Shown here in pieces: positions 35,467-43,309 of a DNA stretch of 50,646 bases. Source of the stretch: Flavobacterium sp. BFFFF2 (lineage in GTDB: Bacteria; Bacteroidota; Bacteroidia; Flavobacteriales; Flavobacteriaceae); contig NKJD01000026.1 in assembly GCA_002256385.1 (NCBI GenBank), positions 1-50,646 on the forward strand, read 5' to 3'. The first letter of the stretch is position 1, and each line of letters starts with the position of its first letter. A program made the translations under genes and the position numbers. The notes beneath the pieces are model-generated. The model searched no databases. It was not told the DNA's origin and saw only the letters and a program-made list of their open reading frames with translations.

Positions 35467-36006
35467 ATGAGGATATTTATCTTGTTTTTATATTTAAGTT
35501 TTTTACAAGTAAATGGACAAACGCTTCAAAAGAAGACTTTTCCTTTGCCAGAAATTAAAGCGCTTAAATATGTATCAATCCCGTCCGCTTTAGCACGCAT
35601 TTTTCCGCCCAATGCTTGTCAAGATCGCTTAATTGGCTTGTTGAAAAGTTATCACCAAAAGTTTAAAAATATAAACGGACATGAAGTCTATTTGGTCAAA
35701 CAAAGCTGTGAATTTTCTCAAAACACTTGTCTTTGCTTTAAGACAATAGCGCAAGGTGACTTTGATTTTTTAATATTGTACAATCCAAAAACGAAACAGG
35801 CGGCCGTTTTTGTTGCTTCCTACGATTTTTTATCTGATTCAGAAGTCTACCTGATGCATTTCAAAATAAACAAAAACGAAATCACCTTAAGAGATGTTGG
35901 ATTTACAGAAGGCGAAAATGGAAAAGCTGAAGCATTCTCCAAAAATATCATTAAGGTGCGGATTCTAAAAAATGGCGAAGTGACGGTGAAAGCAGGAAAA
36001 AGATAA
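35467..36006 (+). CDS. Small secreted protein of unknown function
   Basis: A 179-residue protein with a signal peptide (MRIFILFLYLSFLQVNGQ). It has four or five cysteines in the middle (NACQDR, QSCEF, NTCLCF), which may pair in the periplasm. The C-terminal half alternates beta-strand-like segments (DFDFLILYNPKTKQAAVFVAS). I do not recognise a family. It is followed by a terminator and so probably ends a transcript that may begin at the AIM24-family gene. Confidence 0.7.
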   Translation: MRIFILFLYLSFLQVNGQTLQKKTFPLPEIKALKYVSIPSALARIFPPNACQDRLIGLLKSYHQKFKNINGHEVYLVKQSCEFSQNTCLCFKTIAQGDFDFLILYNPKTKQAAVFVASYDFLSDSEVYLMHFKINKNEITLRDVGFTEGENGKAEAFSKNIIKVRILKNGEVTVKAGKR

Positions 36007-36063
36007 TCGGTTCCGAGGTTCGCAACTGACGTGAAGCGGCGAAACGCTAAACTAATTTATAGG

Positions 36064-36094
36064 AAAGCCTTCGACCTGTCGGGGGCTTTTTTAT
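36064..36094 (+). terminator. Terminator after the small secreted protein
   Basis: AAAGCCTTCGAC pairs with GTCGGGGGCTTT (two G-T wobbles) around CT and is followed by TTTTATTT. It starts 57 bases after the stop codon. Confidence 0.7.
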
Positions 36095-36140
36095 TTGACG
36101 TTTGTCATAAGTTTTACTAAGTTTACCCAACTTTTTAAAA

Positions 36141-36806
36141 ATGTACGACGACATCAAATATTGGTATTTACGCGATCACAAACTGTTTTGGACGCTGAGC
36201 CGCTCACAGATCAAGCAACTGTGCATTATTGTAGGCTTTAAAAAAGCAGTAAAAGGCGATGTGATTGAGTTGGCCAACAGTGAGGCGCCGCGTATTTTTC
36301 TATTGAAAAAAGGGGCTATTAAAGTGGTGACTTTAACCGAAGATGGCCAAGAACAAATCAAAGACATCATTCGCCAAGGCGACTTGTTTGGCGAATTGGA
36401 ACTCAACAATTCTGAAGCCACGCATGACATGGCCATTGCGCTGACCAACGAGGTGTCGTTGTGTAGTTTTTTGCTGTCTGATTTTGAAAATTTACTCCTA
36501 AGCCACCCCGATTTGGCACTGTCCTATACCAAATTTGTGGGTTTAAGGATGCGCCGTTTGCGCAACAATTACACCAACCTGATTTCAAAAGACGCCAAAA
36601 GTCGGTTGTTGCTGTTCTTTAAAGAATGGGCCGAAAAAGACGGGGTGGTTCGCGATGGCCGTTGTTATATTGAGAATTATTTGACCCACGCCGACATTGC
36701 CCAAATTGTGTGCACCACCCGACAAACCGTGACACAACTGCTCAATGAGTTGGAAGCTGCGGGCTTGGTTTATTATTCCCGCAAAGAAATTATCCTGGAG
36801 ATTTAA
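36141..36806 (+). CDS. Crp/Fnr family transcriptional regulator
   Basis: DNA-binding regulator of 221 residues. Residues about 20-130 form the cyclic-nucleotide-binding-type beta roll (RIFLLKKGAIKVVTLTEDGQEQIKDIIRQGDLFGEL); the phosphate-binding RxA/S pattern of true cAMP binding is not obvious, so the ligand is unknown. There is no N-terminal cysteine cluster, so it is not an FeS-type Fnr. The C-terminal helix-turn-helix is ADIAQIVCTTRQTVTQLLNELEAAGLV. It probably controls nearby genes; DM13 and outer-membrane protein genes follow 330 bases later. Confidence 0.9.
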   Translation: MYDDIKYWYLRDHKLFWTLSRSQIKQLCIIVGFKKAVKGDVIELANSEAPRIFLLKKGAIKVVTLTEDGQEQIKDIIRQGDLFGELELNNSEATHDMAIALTNEVSLCSFLLSDFENLLLSHPDLALSYTKFVGLRMRRLRNNYTNLISKDAKSRLLLFFKEWAEKDGVVRDGRCYIENYLTHADIAQIVCTTRQTVTQLLNELEAAGLVYYSRKEIILEI

Positions 36807-36864
36807 CCCAGATTTGCCGTCATTTTTTCATGAAATAAAATGCCAATCCATAATCTGGATTTAA
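36807..36864 (-). repeat. CCCAGATTA...GGAAAAATGAC repeat unit, inverted copy
   Basis: Read on the minus strand it matches the unit at 36944-37007 over most of its length (AATC-CAGATTA, TTTATT-CATG-AAAAATGAC, GCAAATC). It begins directly after the Crp/Fnr stop codon. Confidence 0.7.
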
Positions 36865-36889
36865 GGCTTTTTGTTAAAAATGAAGTCAA

Positions 36890-36907
36890 ATGTCGGCTGG
36901 CCGACAT
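36890..36907. promoter_or_regulatory. 18-bp palindrome downstream of the Crp/Fnr gene
   Basis: ATGTCGGC and GCCGACAT are perfect complements separated by TG. It lies about 230 bases upstream of the DM13 lipoprotein gene. It does not look like the classic TGTGA-N6-TCACA Crp site, so a link to the regulator is only a possibility. Confidence 0.3.
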
Positions 36908-36943
36908 GCGCTGTTTTGCGTATCCGATACTTTTGAACTAGCT

Positions 36944-37007
36944 AATCCCAGATTACGCATTAGAAATTTATTGCATGGAAAAATGACTGCAAATCAGGTA
37001 ATGTACT
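36944..37007 (+). repeat. CCCAGATTA...GGAAAAATGAC repeat unit
   Basis: Nearly identical to 50457-50517 (three differences over about 61 bases) and inverted relative to 36807-36864. The ends CCAGATT and AATC(A/T)GG are complementary or nearly so, like a tiny non-autonomous mobile element. Confidence 0.75.
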
Positions 37008-37135
37008 CCTTTTTTTATCCTCACTGTAGCGCTGCTACAGCTGCGGTAAAAAAAGTCCGTGCACTCCCAGCTTTTTTGTCCTTTTCCCCTTCATTACAAA
37101 GTCTAATGCATAATCTGGAATCAAAATAAACGGAT

Positions 37136-37555
37136 ATGTTTTTGCGATTGTTCATTTTTATTGGAATCACCGTGGGCCTTGCAGGCTGCAGCCAAACGGG
37201 TGCCCTTACGCAAGGGAACACAACTTCTGAAACCTTGTTGCCTAGTCAAGCCAAATTTGAGGGCGTTTTTACGCCAACGTCCGGCATTTCGGTGCAAGGA
37301 AAAGCGGTGGTGTATTTGACGCCTAATGGGTATTTTGTTCAATTAGAAGGTTTTTCAATTAGTGAAGGCCCCGATTTAAAGGTCTATTTGTGTCCGCAAC
37401 CCAATCCGGCTGTGCATTATAACGCAGGCGGTTTGCGCACCAATGAAATCTACTATTTGCCGAATTTCAACCCCGCACAGCCGCAATATATTTTAATCCA
37501 TTGCCAAGAATTTAACCACCATTTTGCCACGGCCAAATTGGAACCTAAAAACTAA
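37136..37555 (+). CDS. DM13-domain lipoprotein
   Basis: A 139-residue lipoprotein: hydrophobic N-terminus then VGLAGCSQ, with the lipid-attachment Cys at 18. The mature part is a DM13-like domain (SGISVQGKAVVYLTPNGYFVQLEGFSISEGPDLKVYLC and HCQEFNHHFATAKLE), with the conserved cysteines at the VYLC and IHCQEF positions. DM13 domains are proposed to take part in electron transfer or redox protein modification. The outer-membrane protein gene follows after three bases, so the two are coexpressed. Confidence 0.85.
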   Translation: MFLRLFIFIGITVGLAGCSQTGALTQGNTTSETLLPSQAKFEGVFTPTSGISVQGKAVVYLTPNGYFVQLEGFSISEGPDLKVYLCPQPNPAVHYNAGGLRTNEIYYLPNFNPAQPQYILIHCQEFNHHFATAKLEPKN

Positions 37556-37558
37556 GCG

Positions 37559-38431
37559 ATGCCAAAAATCCTATTATTTTTAGTTCTGTTATTCGGCCTT
37601 GGGGTGAAAGCGCAAGGCTGTAGCGATTCCGGTATTTGTCAAATGGGCAAAGAAGGGGTGAGCAAACAAACCTTTCACGAAGTGTCGTACACGCCCGGTT
37701 TGGCAAAAGGCGAGGCCAGCGTGCAATATTTTACCCAACAATTTGGCTATCGTTTTCAGTCAAAAAACGGCTGGGGATTGAATACCCAAATTGGCTATTC
37801 GCAAGCGCATGGCGATTTTGGAACGCGTGGCCAATTCAGTGATGCCATTTTGCTTGGTCATTATAAAACCACCCAATGGACGTGGCAAGGAGGCGTAAAA
37901 ATTCCATTCTCCAATGGTAATTTAAAAATCAATGGGTACGATTTGCCGATGGCCTACCAGCCCAGTTTAGGCACCCTTGATGGCTTGTTGAGTGTCAATT
38001 ATCAATGGCGTCAATGGTCGTTTCAGACGGCTGCGCAAATTCCGCTGCAATCGACCAACAGAAACGCCTACTTTGCCGACGGCAGCGGCACCACCGACTT
38101 TCCGACCACCAATTTGTTTCAACGAAATCCAGATGGCTTGTTCCGCCTTCAATATGAGGTGAAATGGGGAAAACACACCGAATGGCAACCCGCTTTGTTG
38201 AGTATATATCATTTTGGCAACGATTCATTTCAAGACCGTTACGGACAAAGGCAATTGATTAATGGATCGGAAGGCCTCACCATCAACGCCGTGCTCGGAG
38301 GCGCCTATACCATGCAACACCACCAAATCCGTTGGGTCATGGCCACACCGCTCGTGGTTAGAGACATTCGACCAGATGGCCTTACAAGAAGTTGGGTGGT
38401 GAGTTTGACGTATGCTTATCAAATAAACTAA
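37559..38431 (+). CDS. Putative outer-membrane beta-barrel protein
   Basis: A 290-residue protein with a signal peptide (MPKILLFLVLLFGLGVKAQ) and a short cysteine-containing N-terminus (GCSDSGICQMG). The rest alternates amphipathic strands with many aromatic residues (YRFQSKNGWGLNTQIGYSQA, WTWQGGVKIPFSNG), and ends in VSLTYAYQIN, a beta-barrel-like C-terminus. No catalytic motif. It probably forms a barrel working with the DM13 lipoprotein encoded three bases upstream; the substrate is unknown. Confidence 0.78.
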   Translation: MPKILLFLVLLFGLGVKAQGCSDSGICQMGKEGVSKQTFHEVSYTPGLAKGEASVQYFTQQFGYRFQSKNGWGLNTQIGYSQAHGDFGTRGQFSDAILLGHYKTTQWTWQGGVKIPFSNGNLKINGYDLPMAYQPSLGTLDGLLSVNYQWRQWSFQTAAQIPLQSTNRNAYFADGSGTTDFPTTNLFQRNPDGLFRLQYEVKWGKHTEWQPALLSIYHFGNDSFQDRYGQRQLINGSEGLTINAVLGGAYTMQHHQIRWVMATPLVVRDIRPDGLTRSWVVSLTYAYQIN

Positions 38432-38759
38432 GTATGTTTCAGGTTTAGCTTCGCTCCGTTCGGCCTTTGGCCTCGGGTCAGGTTTCAGGTTTCAGGTTTC
38501 AGGTTTAGCTTCGCTCCGTTCGGCCTTTGGCCTCGGGTCAGGTTTCAGGTTTCAGGTTTCAGGTTTTCCTTTACCGTTCGCCCCTTCGGGTCTCGGGTCA
38601 AGTTTTCCTTCTGACTGTTGGGGTCTTCGGTCAAATTTTTATTATTAATGTCAATAATCGAAAAACCCCATAAAATCTTTCAAAATTTAAAATTCAAAAT
38701 TCAAATTTTTTAACCCTTGTTTTTCTAAACTATTCATGTACTTAAATACAATCTTACCT
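38432..38759. other. Intergenic region with a 60-bp tandem repeat
   Basis: About 330 bases. 38441-38620 holds two exact and one degenerate tandem copies of a 60-bp unit (listed separately). The remaining 140 bases are AT-rich with short repeats such as AAAATTTAAAATTCAAAATTC and no clear promoter consensus. Confidence 0.65.
38441..38620 (+). repeat. 60-bp tandem repeat (TTTAGCTTCGCTCCGTTCG unit)
   Basis: Units start at 38441 and 38501 and are identical over 60 bases; a third (38561 on) is degenerate. Each carries TTCGGCCTTTGGCCTCGGG, a small hairpin, and several CAGGTTT copies. The third unit has CCCCTTCGGG in place of GGCCTTTGGCC between the same flanks. A related single unit is at 29386-29433. 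Confidence 0.85.
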
Positions 38760-39224
38760 ATGAAAACCTACTTATTAATTCTTGTAACGGCAGTGTGTTT
38801 GCCAGTTTGGAGCCAGACTACCGATAAATTGAAAGCCTTTAATATTGAAGATCAAATAGCCATTCAGGGTTATGATCCGGTGGCTTATTTTACAGACAAT
38901 CAGGCGCGTAAAGGCAAAAAAGAAATCGCCGCAAAATTTGAGGGCATCTTGTATTACTTTGCTTCCGCTGCACACCGCGACTTGTTTTTGAAAAACCCCA
39001 AAGCCTATGAGCCGCAATATGGTGGTTGGTGTGCCTATGCCATGGGGGCCAATGGCGAAAAGGTGGAAATTAATCCAGAAACGTTTAAAATTATCGACGG
39101 GAAATTGTTCTTGTTTTACAATGCCTTTTTTAACAACACCCTCAAAAGTTGGAACAAAAATGAGGCGGCATTGCACCGCAAAGCCGAGCAGAATTGGAGT
39201 CGCTTTTTCACTGTTAAATCATAA
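38760..39224 (+). CDS. YHS-domain exported protein
   Basis: A 154-residue protein from the ATG at 38760, which gives a signal peptide (MKTYLLILVTAVCLPVWS); an in-frame ATG eight codons upstream is less likely. The YHS-type domain reads IQGYDPVAYFTDNQARKGKKEI, then YYFASAAHRDLFLKNPKAYEPQYGGWCAYAMGANG, a fold thought to bind metal. First gene of a six-gene run; the DoxX-like gene follows after three bases. Confidence 0.87.
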   Translation: MKTYLLILVTAVCLPVWSQTTDKLKAFNIEDQIAIQGYDPVAYFTDNQARKGKKEIAAKFEGILYYFASAAHRDLFLKNPKAYEPQYGGWCAYAMGANGEKVEINPETFKIIDGKLFLFYNAFFNNTLKSWNKNEAALHRKAEQNWSRFFTVKS

Positions 39225-39227
39225 CTT

Positions 39228-39635
39228 ATGAAAAAGTATCTTATCTTAGTTCTTCGGTTGTTGGTAGCTGGCATATTGCTCCAAACCTTGTTTTTTAAAT
39301 TCAGCGGGGCTGCCGAAAGTGTGTATATTTTTAGTGCCTTGGATGCCGAACCGTATGGCCGCATTGGCTCGGGGGTGATCGAATTAATAGCTGCTGTGCT
39401 CATTTTAAGCCGCCAAACTGTTTGGGGATTACTCCTGAGTTTGGGCACGATGACGGGCGCGATTCTTTCGCATATTTTTGTGTTGGGAATCAACGTGCAA
39501 AACGATGGCGGATTGCTGTTTACCTTGGCTTTGATTACTTGGGTAAGCAGTTTTTATTTATTGCTTTTTACGTCATACAACGCTGCCTTGAATCAAATGA
39601 TTGCCCCCTTTTTTAATAAAAACAAGAACCAATGA
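39228..39635 (+). CDS. DoxX-like membrane protein
   Basis: A 135-residue inner-membrane protein with four hydrophobic helices (LILVLRLLVAGILLQTLFF, IGSGVIELIAAVLIL, LLSLGTMTGAILSHIFVLG, LLFTLALITWVSSFYLLLF). The first helix with LLQTLFFKFSGA is typical of DoxX/DoxD-type proteins. Function unknown. Its stop overlaps the next start (ATGA, 39632-39635), so translation is coupled. Confidence 0.82.
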   Translation: MKKYLILVLRLLVAGILLQTLFFKFSGAAESVYIFSALDAEPYGRIGSGVIELIAAVLILSRQTVWGLLLSLGTMTGAILSHIFVLGINVQNDGGLLFTLALITWVSSFYLLLFTSYNAALNQMIAPFFNKNKNQ

Positions 39636-40120
39636 AACTGACTGTTCTTTACGAAAACCTCAACGAATTGGTCTTGCTTTTAGATCAATTGGATGCCGAA
39701 AGTTATACTAAACCTATCGCCATTCTTCAGAATGCCAGCATTGGTGGGCATATGCGCCACATTATTGAATTGTTTGACTGTTTGCTGCGCGATTATGACA
39801 GCGGCGTGGTTTCATATGACAACCGCAAACGCGACAAACTGCTCGAAACCGATCTGGTAGCGGCACAAGCGGCCATCAATCAAATTGCCGCACAATTGAA
39901 ACGACCCGACAAGGCCCTGTGTTTGGTGCAAAGTTGGGAAGGGGCCGATGTCATTGTGTATTCAAACTACAAACGCGAGTTATTGTACAATTTGGAACAC
40001 AGCATCCACCACCAAGCGCTTATTCGGGTGGCATTGACCCAATTAATGCCCGTCCAATTATCCGATTCATTTGGGGTGGCGCCCTCCACTTTAGCATTCA
40101 GAGCATCATGTGCACGCTAA
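39632..40120 (+). CDS. DinB-like superfamily protein
   Basis: A 162-residue four-helix-bundle protein. Likely metal ligands are the histidines in GGHMRHIIELFD and EHSIHHQALIR, the pattern of DinB/YfiT-like putative metalloenzymes (some act in thiol transfer). No signal peptide. The C-terminus overlaps the NRDE gene by 13 bases. Confidence 0.83.
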   Translation: MKLTVLYENLNELVLLLDQLDAESYTKPIAILQNASIGGHMRHIIELFDCLLRDYDSGVVSYDNRKRDKLLETDLVAAQAAINQIAAQLKRPDKALCLVQSWEGADVIVYSNYKRELLYNLEHSIHHQALIRVALTQLMPVQLSDSFGVAPSTLAFRASCAR

Positions 40121-40815
40121 CTTACCTACCTAAACCAGACGGTTTTATTTTGACCTCGAGCCGCGATGAATTTCATTTGCGCAATGCTTTGCCGCCAAAA
40201 GCCTACCGACATGCCAACGGCATTTTGTATTACCCGCGCGATCCGGAAGCGGGTGGCACTTGGTTTGGTTGGCAACCCAATGGAACCGCTTTGGTTTTGC
40301 TCAATGGCGCCTTTGAAAAACATATTCGTCTAATACCTTACCGACGCAGCCGTGGGTTAATTTTGTTGGATTTATTAAATGAATCGGACATCCTTGCGGC
40401 GTGGTCATGCATTGATTTAGATGCAGTGGAACCTTTTACGCTCATTGCCTGCTTTGACAACGAAATGTGGCAAATGGTATGGGATGGCGCACATAAATAC
40501 ACCCAATCTGTTCCTGCCAATGAGCCCCATATTTGGTCGTCGGCAACCTTGTATGATTTGGCGGCAAGAGCGCAAAGAACTTCTTGGTTTCAGCAATTTA
40601 TGGAAAAAAATAGCGCACCGAATCCGGCTGATTTAATGGATTTTCACCAAACACCTCATGGCGATGATCCAAGCATTGATTTGCTGATGACACGCAACAA
40701 GGAGTTAAAAACCTTGAGCATTACCCAACTTACTTTTACCACGCCTCACTGGCACTATTCACATGAAGACCTTTTGGAACAAACCCTTCACCAGCAAGCC
40801 TATGTGGTCATTTAG
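40108..40815 (+). CDS. NRDE family protein (TANGO2 homologue)
   Basis: A 235-residue protein from the ATG at 40108. The mature start MCTLTY with Cys2 and the SSRDE motif at about 17-21 (the family name is from NRDE; here SRDE) identify it. GGTWFGWQPNGTALVLLNG follows. Cys2 may become an N-terminal nucleophile, as in Ntn hydrolases. A longer in-frame start at 39919 would run through the DinB-like gene and is rejected. Its end overlaps the ATP-grasp gene. Confidence 0.88.
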   Translation: MCTLTYLPKPDGFILTSSRDEFHLRNALPPKAYRHANGILYYPRDPEAGGTWFGWQPNGTALVLLNGAFEKHIRLIPYRRSRGLILLDLLNESDILAAWSCIDLDAVEPFTLIACFDNEMWQMVWDGAHKYTQSVPANEPHIWSSATLYDLAARAQRTSWFQQFMEKNSAPNPADLMDFHQTPHGDDPSIDLLMTRNKELKTLSITQLTFTTPHWHYSHEDLLEQTLHQQAYVVI

Positions 40816-41848
40816 TCAATTGGAAGTGCGTTGGCACCGCATCCGCTATTGGGAATATTGGCCATTTGGCTTGGTCTATTTTCCGGTATTTTTTTTGTGG
40901 GTCTATTATTCGATTCGGGCCCGAACGCCCTTTTTCTTTAATGCCTCCAACCCAGGCTTTCCAAATGGCGGTTTCATTATGGACAGCAAAAAGCATATTT
41001 ATGACCTGATTCCAAAGCAATATTATCCCGAAACCCATTTTATAAAAGCGGGGTCTTCGCTAAATGAAGTAGAAGCATTGATTGCGTCAAAATCTTTCCC
41101 AATTATTTTAAAACCCGATGTGGGCTTGCGTGGCCATGCGGTTCGAAAAATAGATAATGCGGCTGAGTGGCGCGCCTATCATGCCAAAGCCAATTTTGAT
41201 TATCTGTGCCAAGATTTTATCGAATATCCGAATGAAATCGGGGTGTTTTATGTTCGTTATCCAGACCAACCACATGGCACTATTACAGGCATTGTGGCCA
41301 AAGAATTTGTCGATGTGGTGGGCAATGGCACCGATTCCATTTGGCGCCTTTTGCAAAAAGAACCCCGTTTTGCCATGCATTTAGACACACTTCAATTGCA
41401 ATGGGGTTTGCGGTTAAATGATATATTAGAACCTGGTGAAGTATTTAGGGCTGTGCCTTTGGGCAACCATTGTCGGGGAGCCAAATTTGTCGATGCCAGT
41501 GCGCAAATTAGCCCTGCATTAATTGAAGTGATTGACCAGATTTGCGTTCAGGTTCCAGGCTTTTATTTTGGCCGTTTAGACTTGATGTACCGCGACTGGG
41601 AATCATTGGAAAAAGGCGAGGCATTTAGCATCATTGAATTGAACGGCGCAGCCAGCGAACCCACGCACATTTACGACCCGTCGCATTCCATTTGGTTTGG
41701 TTGGAAAGAATTATTTCGACACATTGGCATCATGTTTGACATTGCACGCAAAAACAAATCCAATGGACACGCTTATTTGAGTTGGCAAACAGGCATGGAA
41801 CAATATCGGTTGCACCGTGAAGAAGTGCGCAAATTCTCGGTATTTTGA
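40802..41848 (+). CDS. ATP-grasp domain protein (D-alanine-D-alanine ligase-like)
   Basis: A 348-residue protein starting at the ATG at 40802, overlapping the NRDE gene by 14 bases; an in-frame ATG at 40763 would lengthen the overlap. A short N-terminal hydrophobic helix (WPFGLVYFPVFFLWVYYSI) suggests membrane association. The ATP-grasp part includes FPIILKPDVGLRGHAVRKI (nucleotide-binding Lys and glycine loop) and the metal-binding C-terminal DLMYRDW and FSIIELNGAASEPTHIYDP. The acceptor and product are unknown. It could ligate an amino acid or peptide; the LysE-family exporter next to it makes this plausible but unproven. Confidence 0.83.
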   Translation: MWSFSQLEVRWHRIRYWEYWPFGLVYFPVFFLWVYYSIRARTPFFFNASNPGFPNGGFIMDSKKHIYDLIPKQYYPETHFIKAGSSLNEVEALIASKSFPIILKPDVGLRGHAVRKIDNAAEWRAYHAKANFDYLCQDFIEYPNEIGVFYVRYPDQPHGTITGIVAKEFVDVVGNGTDSIWRLLQKEPRFAMHLDTLQLQWGLRLNDILEPGEVFRAVPLGNHCRGAKFVDASAQISPALIEVIDQICVQVPGFYFGRLDLMYRDWESLEKGEAFSIIELNGAASEPTHIYDPSHSIWFGWKELFRHIGIMFDIARKNKSNGHAYLSWQTGMEQYRLHREEVRKFSVF

Positions 41849-42489
41849 AACCTGCTATCATTTACATTGCCTCCGTGTTTGGCATCAGTTTGCTGGGGGC
41901 ACTTCCGCCGGGTTATTTAAATAGTTTGGCGGTGGCCGCTTGGAACCCACAAAACCCATTGCAGACTGGAAATTTCATTTTGGGCATTTGTCTGCCTGAA
42001 TGGCTGGTAGTAAGCTTTTTGGTCCGCTTGTTGGCCTTTCGTTCGCCCTCGCCCACCTTGCTATTTGCATTAAAACTCATTAATGGCACATTTTTATGTG
42101 GCGTTGCCGTGTTTTTTGCTTGTAGTGCTTTTTTACAAACGCCCCCAATTAGTGCCTTTCCGATGGTGCAACCACTACAACTAGGCCTCACCTTAGGCGT
42201 GTTAAACCCTGCGGTTTGGGTATTTTGGATCGGCTATATTTTTCAAGCCCAAACCAAAAACAAACCACCACAATCCTTTGGTTTCATCGTGCTAATAGGC
42301 TTGGCAGCCGCTTTGGGCAATATGGCTGGCATGTGGGGCTTTGTCCTTGGTTATCATGCTTTAATAAACCCACATTCCATGGGTGTTTCAACCATTTTAT
42401 ATTTACTAGCGGCTCTCTTTTTGGCTGTTGCGGGGGTTATGCAGTGGGTTGGAATGTGTAAGTTTAAAGTGGGAAGGTTTAAGGTTTAA
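41845..42489 (+). CDS. LysE-family membrane transporter, TTG start
   Basis: A 214-residue inner-membrane protein with about six hydrophobic segments. The N-terminus (IIYIASVFGISLLGALPPGYLNSLAVAAW) is the LysE/RhtB-type start with the conserved PPG. The start codon must be TTG at 41845, overlapping the upstream TGA as TTGA, since the first helix begins right there and no ATG lies nearby. The last ten residues (CKFKVGRFKV) come from a repeated AAGTTTAAAG-type spacer motif. Likely exports an amino acid or related compound. Last gene of the six-gene run. Confidence 0.82.
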   Translation: MKPAIIYIASVFGISLLGALPPGYLNSLAVAAWNPQNPLQTGNFILGICLPEWLVVSFLVRLLAFRSPSPTLLFALKLINGTFLCGVAVFFACSAFLQTPPISAFPMVQPLQLGLTLGVLNPAVWVFWIGYIFQAQTKNKPPQSFGFIVLIGLAAALGNMAGMWGFVLGYHALINPHSMGVSTILYLLAALFLAVAGVMQWVGMCKFKVGRFKV

Positions 42490-42550
42490 AGTTATTTTCC
42501 AAACTTCCTTTCCTCTTTCTTCTTTTCTCTTTGCTCTAGCTGCATTTTAT

Positions 42551-42592
42551 AACTTTTGGAATAACAACCACCAAAACAATCATTTATCTTTG
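42551..42592 (+). promoter_or_regulatory. Conserved promoter module of toxin-antitoxin pair 1
   Basis: AACTTTTGGAATAAC followed 20 bases later by TATCTTTG (42585-42592), an exact -7 box TAnnTTTG. The module recurs before pairs 2, 3 and 4. The upstream TTG is 26 bases from the -7 box, longer than usual, so the -33 element is uncertain. Confidence 0.6.
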
Positions 42593-42612
42593 TCTTTCAA
42601 AAACTACAATCC

Positions 42613-42768
42613 ATGAAAACAACCACCAAAAAAACGACGCCAAAGGCTGCAAGTAGCAAAGCCAAAACAAACGATGCACCAAAAAAAATTTCTAAGACTT
42701 GGCAAGCAATGTTAAATAACAAAGATGCTGGTAATGAAATATTAGACATGCGCGCTGTTCTAAAATAA
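42613..42768 (+). CDS. VapB-like antitoxin 1, small Lys-rich protein
   Basis: A 51-residue protein. The first 25 residues are a Lys/Thr/Ala/Ser-rich tail (MKTTTKKTTPKAASSKAKTN), the middle is KKISKTWQAML, and it ends DMRAVLK, shared by the three tandem paralogues. It sits four bases before a PIN-domain toxin, in antitoxin position. No known antitoxin DNA-binding fold is obvious; the C-terminal motif is a likely toxin-binding segment (inference). Confidence 0.75.
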   Translation: MKTTTKKTTPKAASSKAKTNDAPKKISKTWQAMLNNKDAGNEILDMRAVLK

Positions 42769-42772
42769 CGCA

Positions 42773-43195
42773 ATGGCTCGTTATTTATTAGACACAAATA
42801 TCTTAGTGTACGTTTTGTTGTCCGAATTTGACAACCTCTCAAATGACAGCAAAATCATTTTAAACGATTATGATAACTTGTTATTTACAAGTTCATTATC
42901 GGTAATGGAAATTTTACAATTGTTAAGAATAAAAAAGATTAAAGCAAAAAAGTACCAAACGCCCACCGAATTATTCTCAGCCATTGAAAAAGAGTTCTAC
43001 ATCAAAATCGTTCCCTTTGCCAAAGAACATGTCCAAACACTTGCTAGGCTCCAAATTCCTGCCGACCACAACGACCCGTTTGACCATGCCATTATTGCGC
43101 AGGCCATGTCCGAGAAAATGACCTTGGTTTCGTCAGATAAAAAGTTTAAAGAATATGCGCCACAGCAGTTGCGTTTGGCTTTTAACAGGAGGTAA
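42773..43195 (+). CDS. VapC-type PIN-domain toxin 1
   Basis: A 140-residue PIN-domain ribonuclease, the toxin of a type II pair. Acidic residues are in place: D7 (YLLDTNI), E46 (VMEIL), D101/D104 (DHNDPFDHAIIAQA) and D122 (SSDKKF). Expected to cleave RNA when its antitoxin is lost. The gene lies four bases after the antitoxin. The 3' part is nearly identical in DNA to toxins 2 and 3. Confidence 0.88.
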   Translation: MARYLLDTNILVYVLLSEFDNLSNDSKIILNDYDNLLFTSSLSVMEILQLLRIKKIKAKKYQTPTELFSAIEKEFYIKIVPFAKEHVQTLARLQIPADHNDPFDHAIIAQAMSEKMTLVSSDKKFKEYAPQQLRLAFNRR

Positions 43196-43246
43196 TACAA
43201 CATTCTTTGCTCTTGCTTCTTTTCTCTTGGCTCTAGTTGCATTTTA

Positions 43247-43289
43247 TAACTTTTGGAATAACATCAGCCAAATCAATCAGTTATCTTTG
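43247..43289 (+). promoter_or_regulatory. Conserved promoter module of toxin-antitoxin pair 2
   Basis: Same AACTTTTGGAATAAC element and TATCTTTG -7 box (43282-43289) with the same spacing as pair 1. It is preceded by the pyrimidine-rich tract and GCATTTTAT. Confidence 0.6.
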
Positions 43290-43309
43290 TACTTCAAAAA
43301 TTACAATCC

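Larger units (their letters stand above)
36807..37135. other. Intergenic region with repeated units and a palindrome
   Basis: About 330 bases with no gene. Two units of a roughly 60-bp repeat face each other (36807-36864 and 36944-37007), a third degenerate unit is near 37083-37125, and an 18-bp palindrome is at 36890-36907. Confidence 0.65.

Noticed and set aside
38441..38620. CRISPR-like array
   Set aside because: Units are contiguous 60-bp tandem repeats with no unique spacers.
39919..40107. Earlier start for the NRDE gene
   Set aside because: It would run through most of the DinB-like gene; the family start MCT with Cys2 is at 40108.
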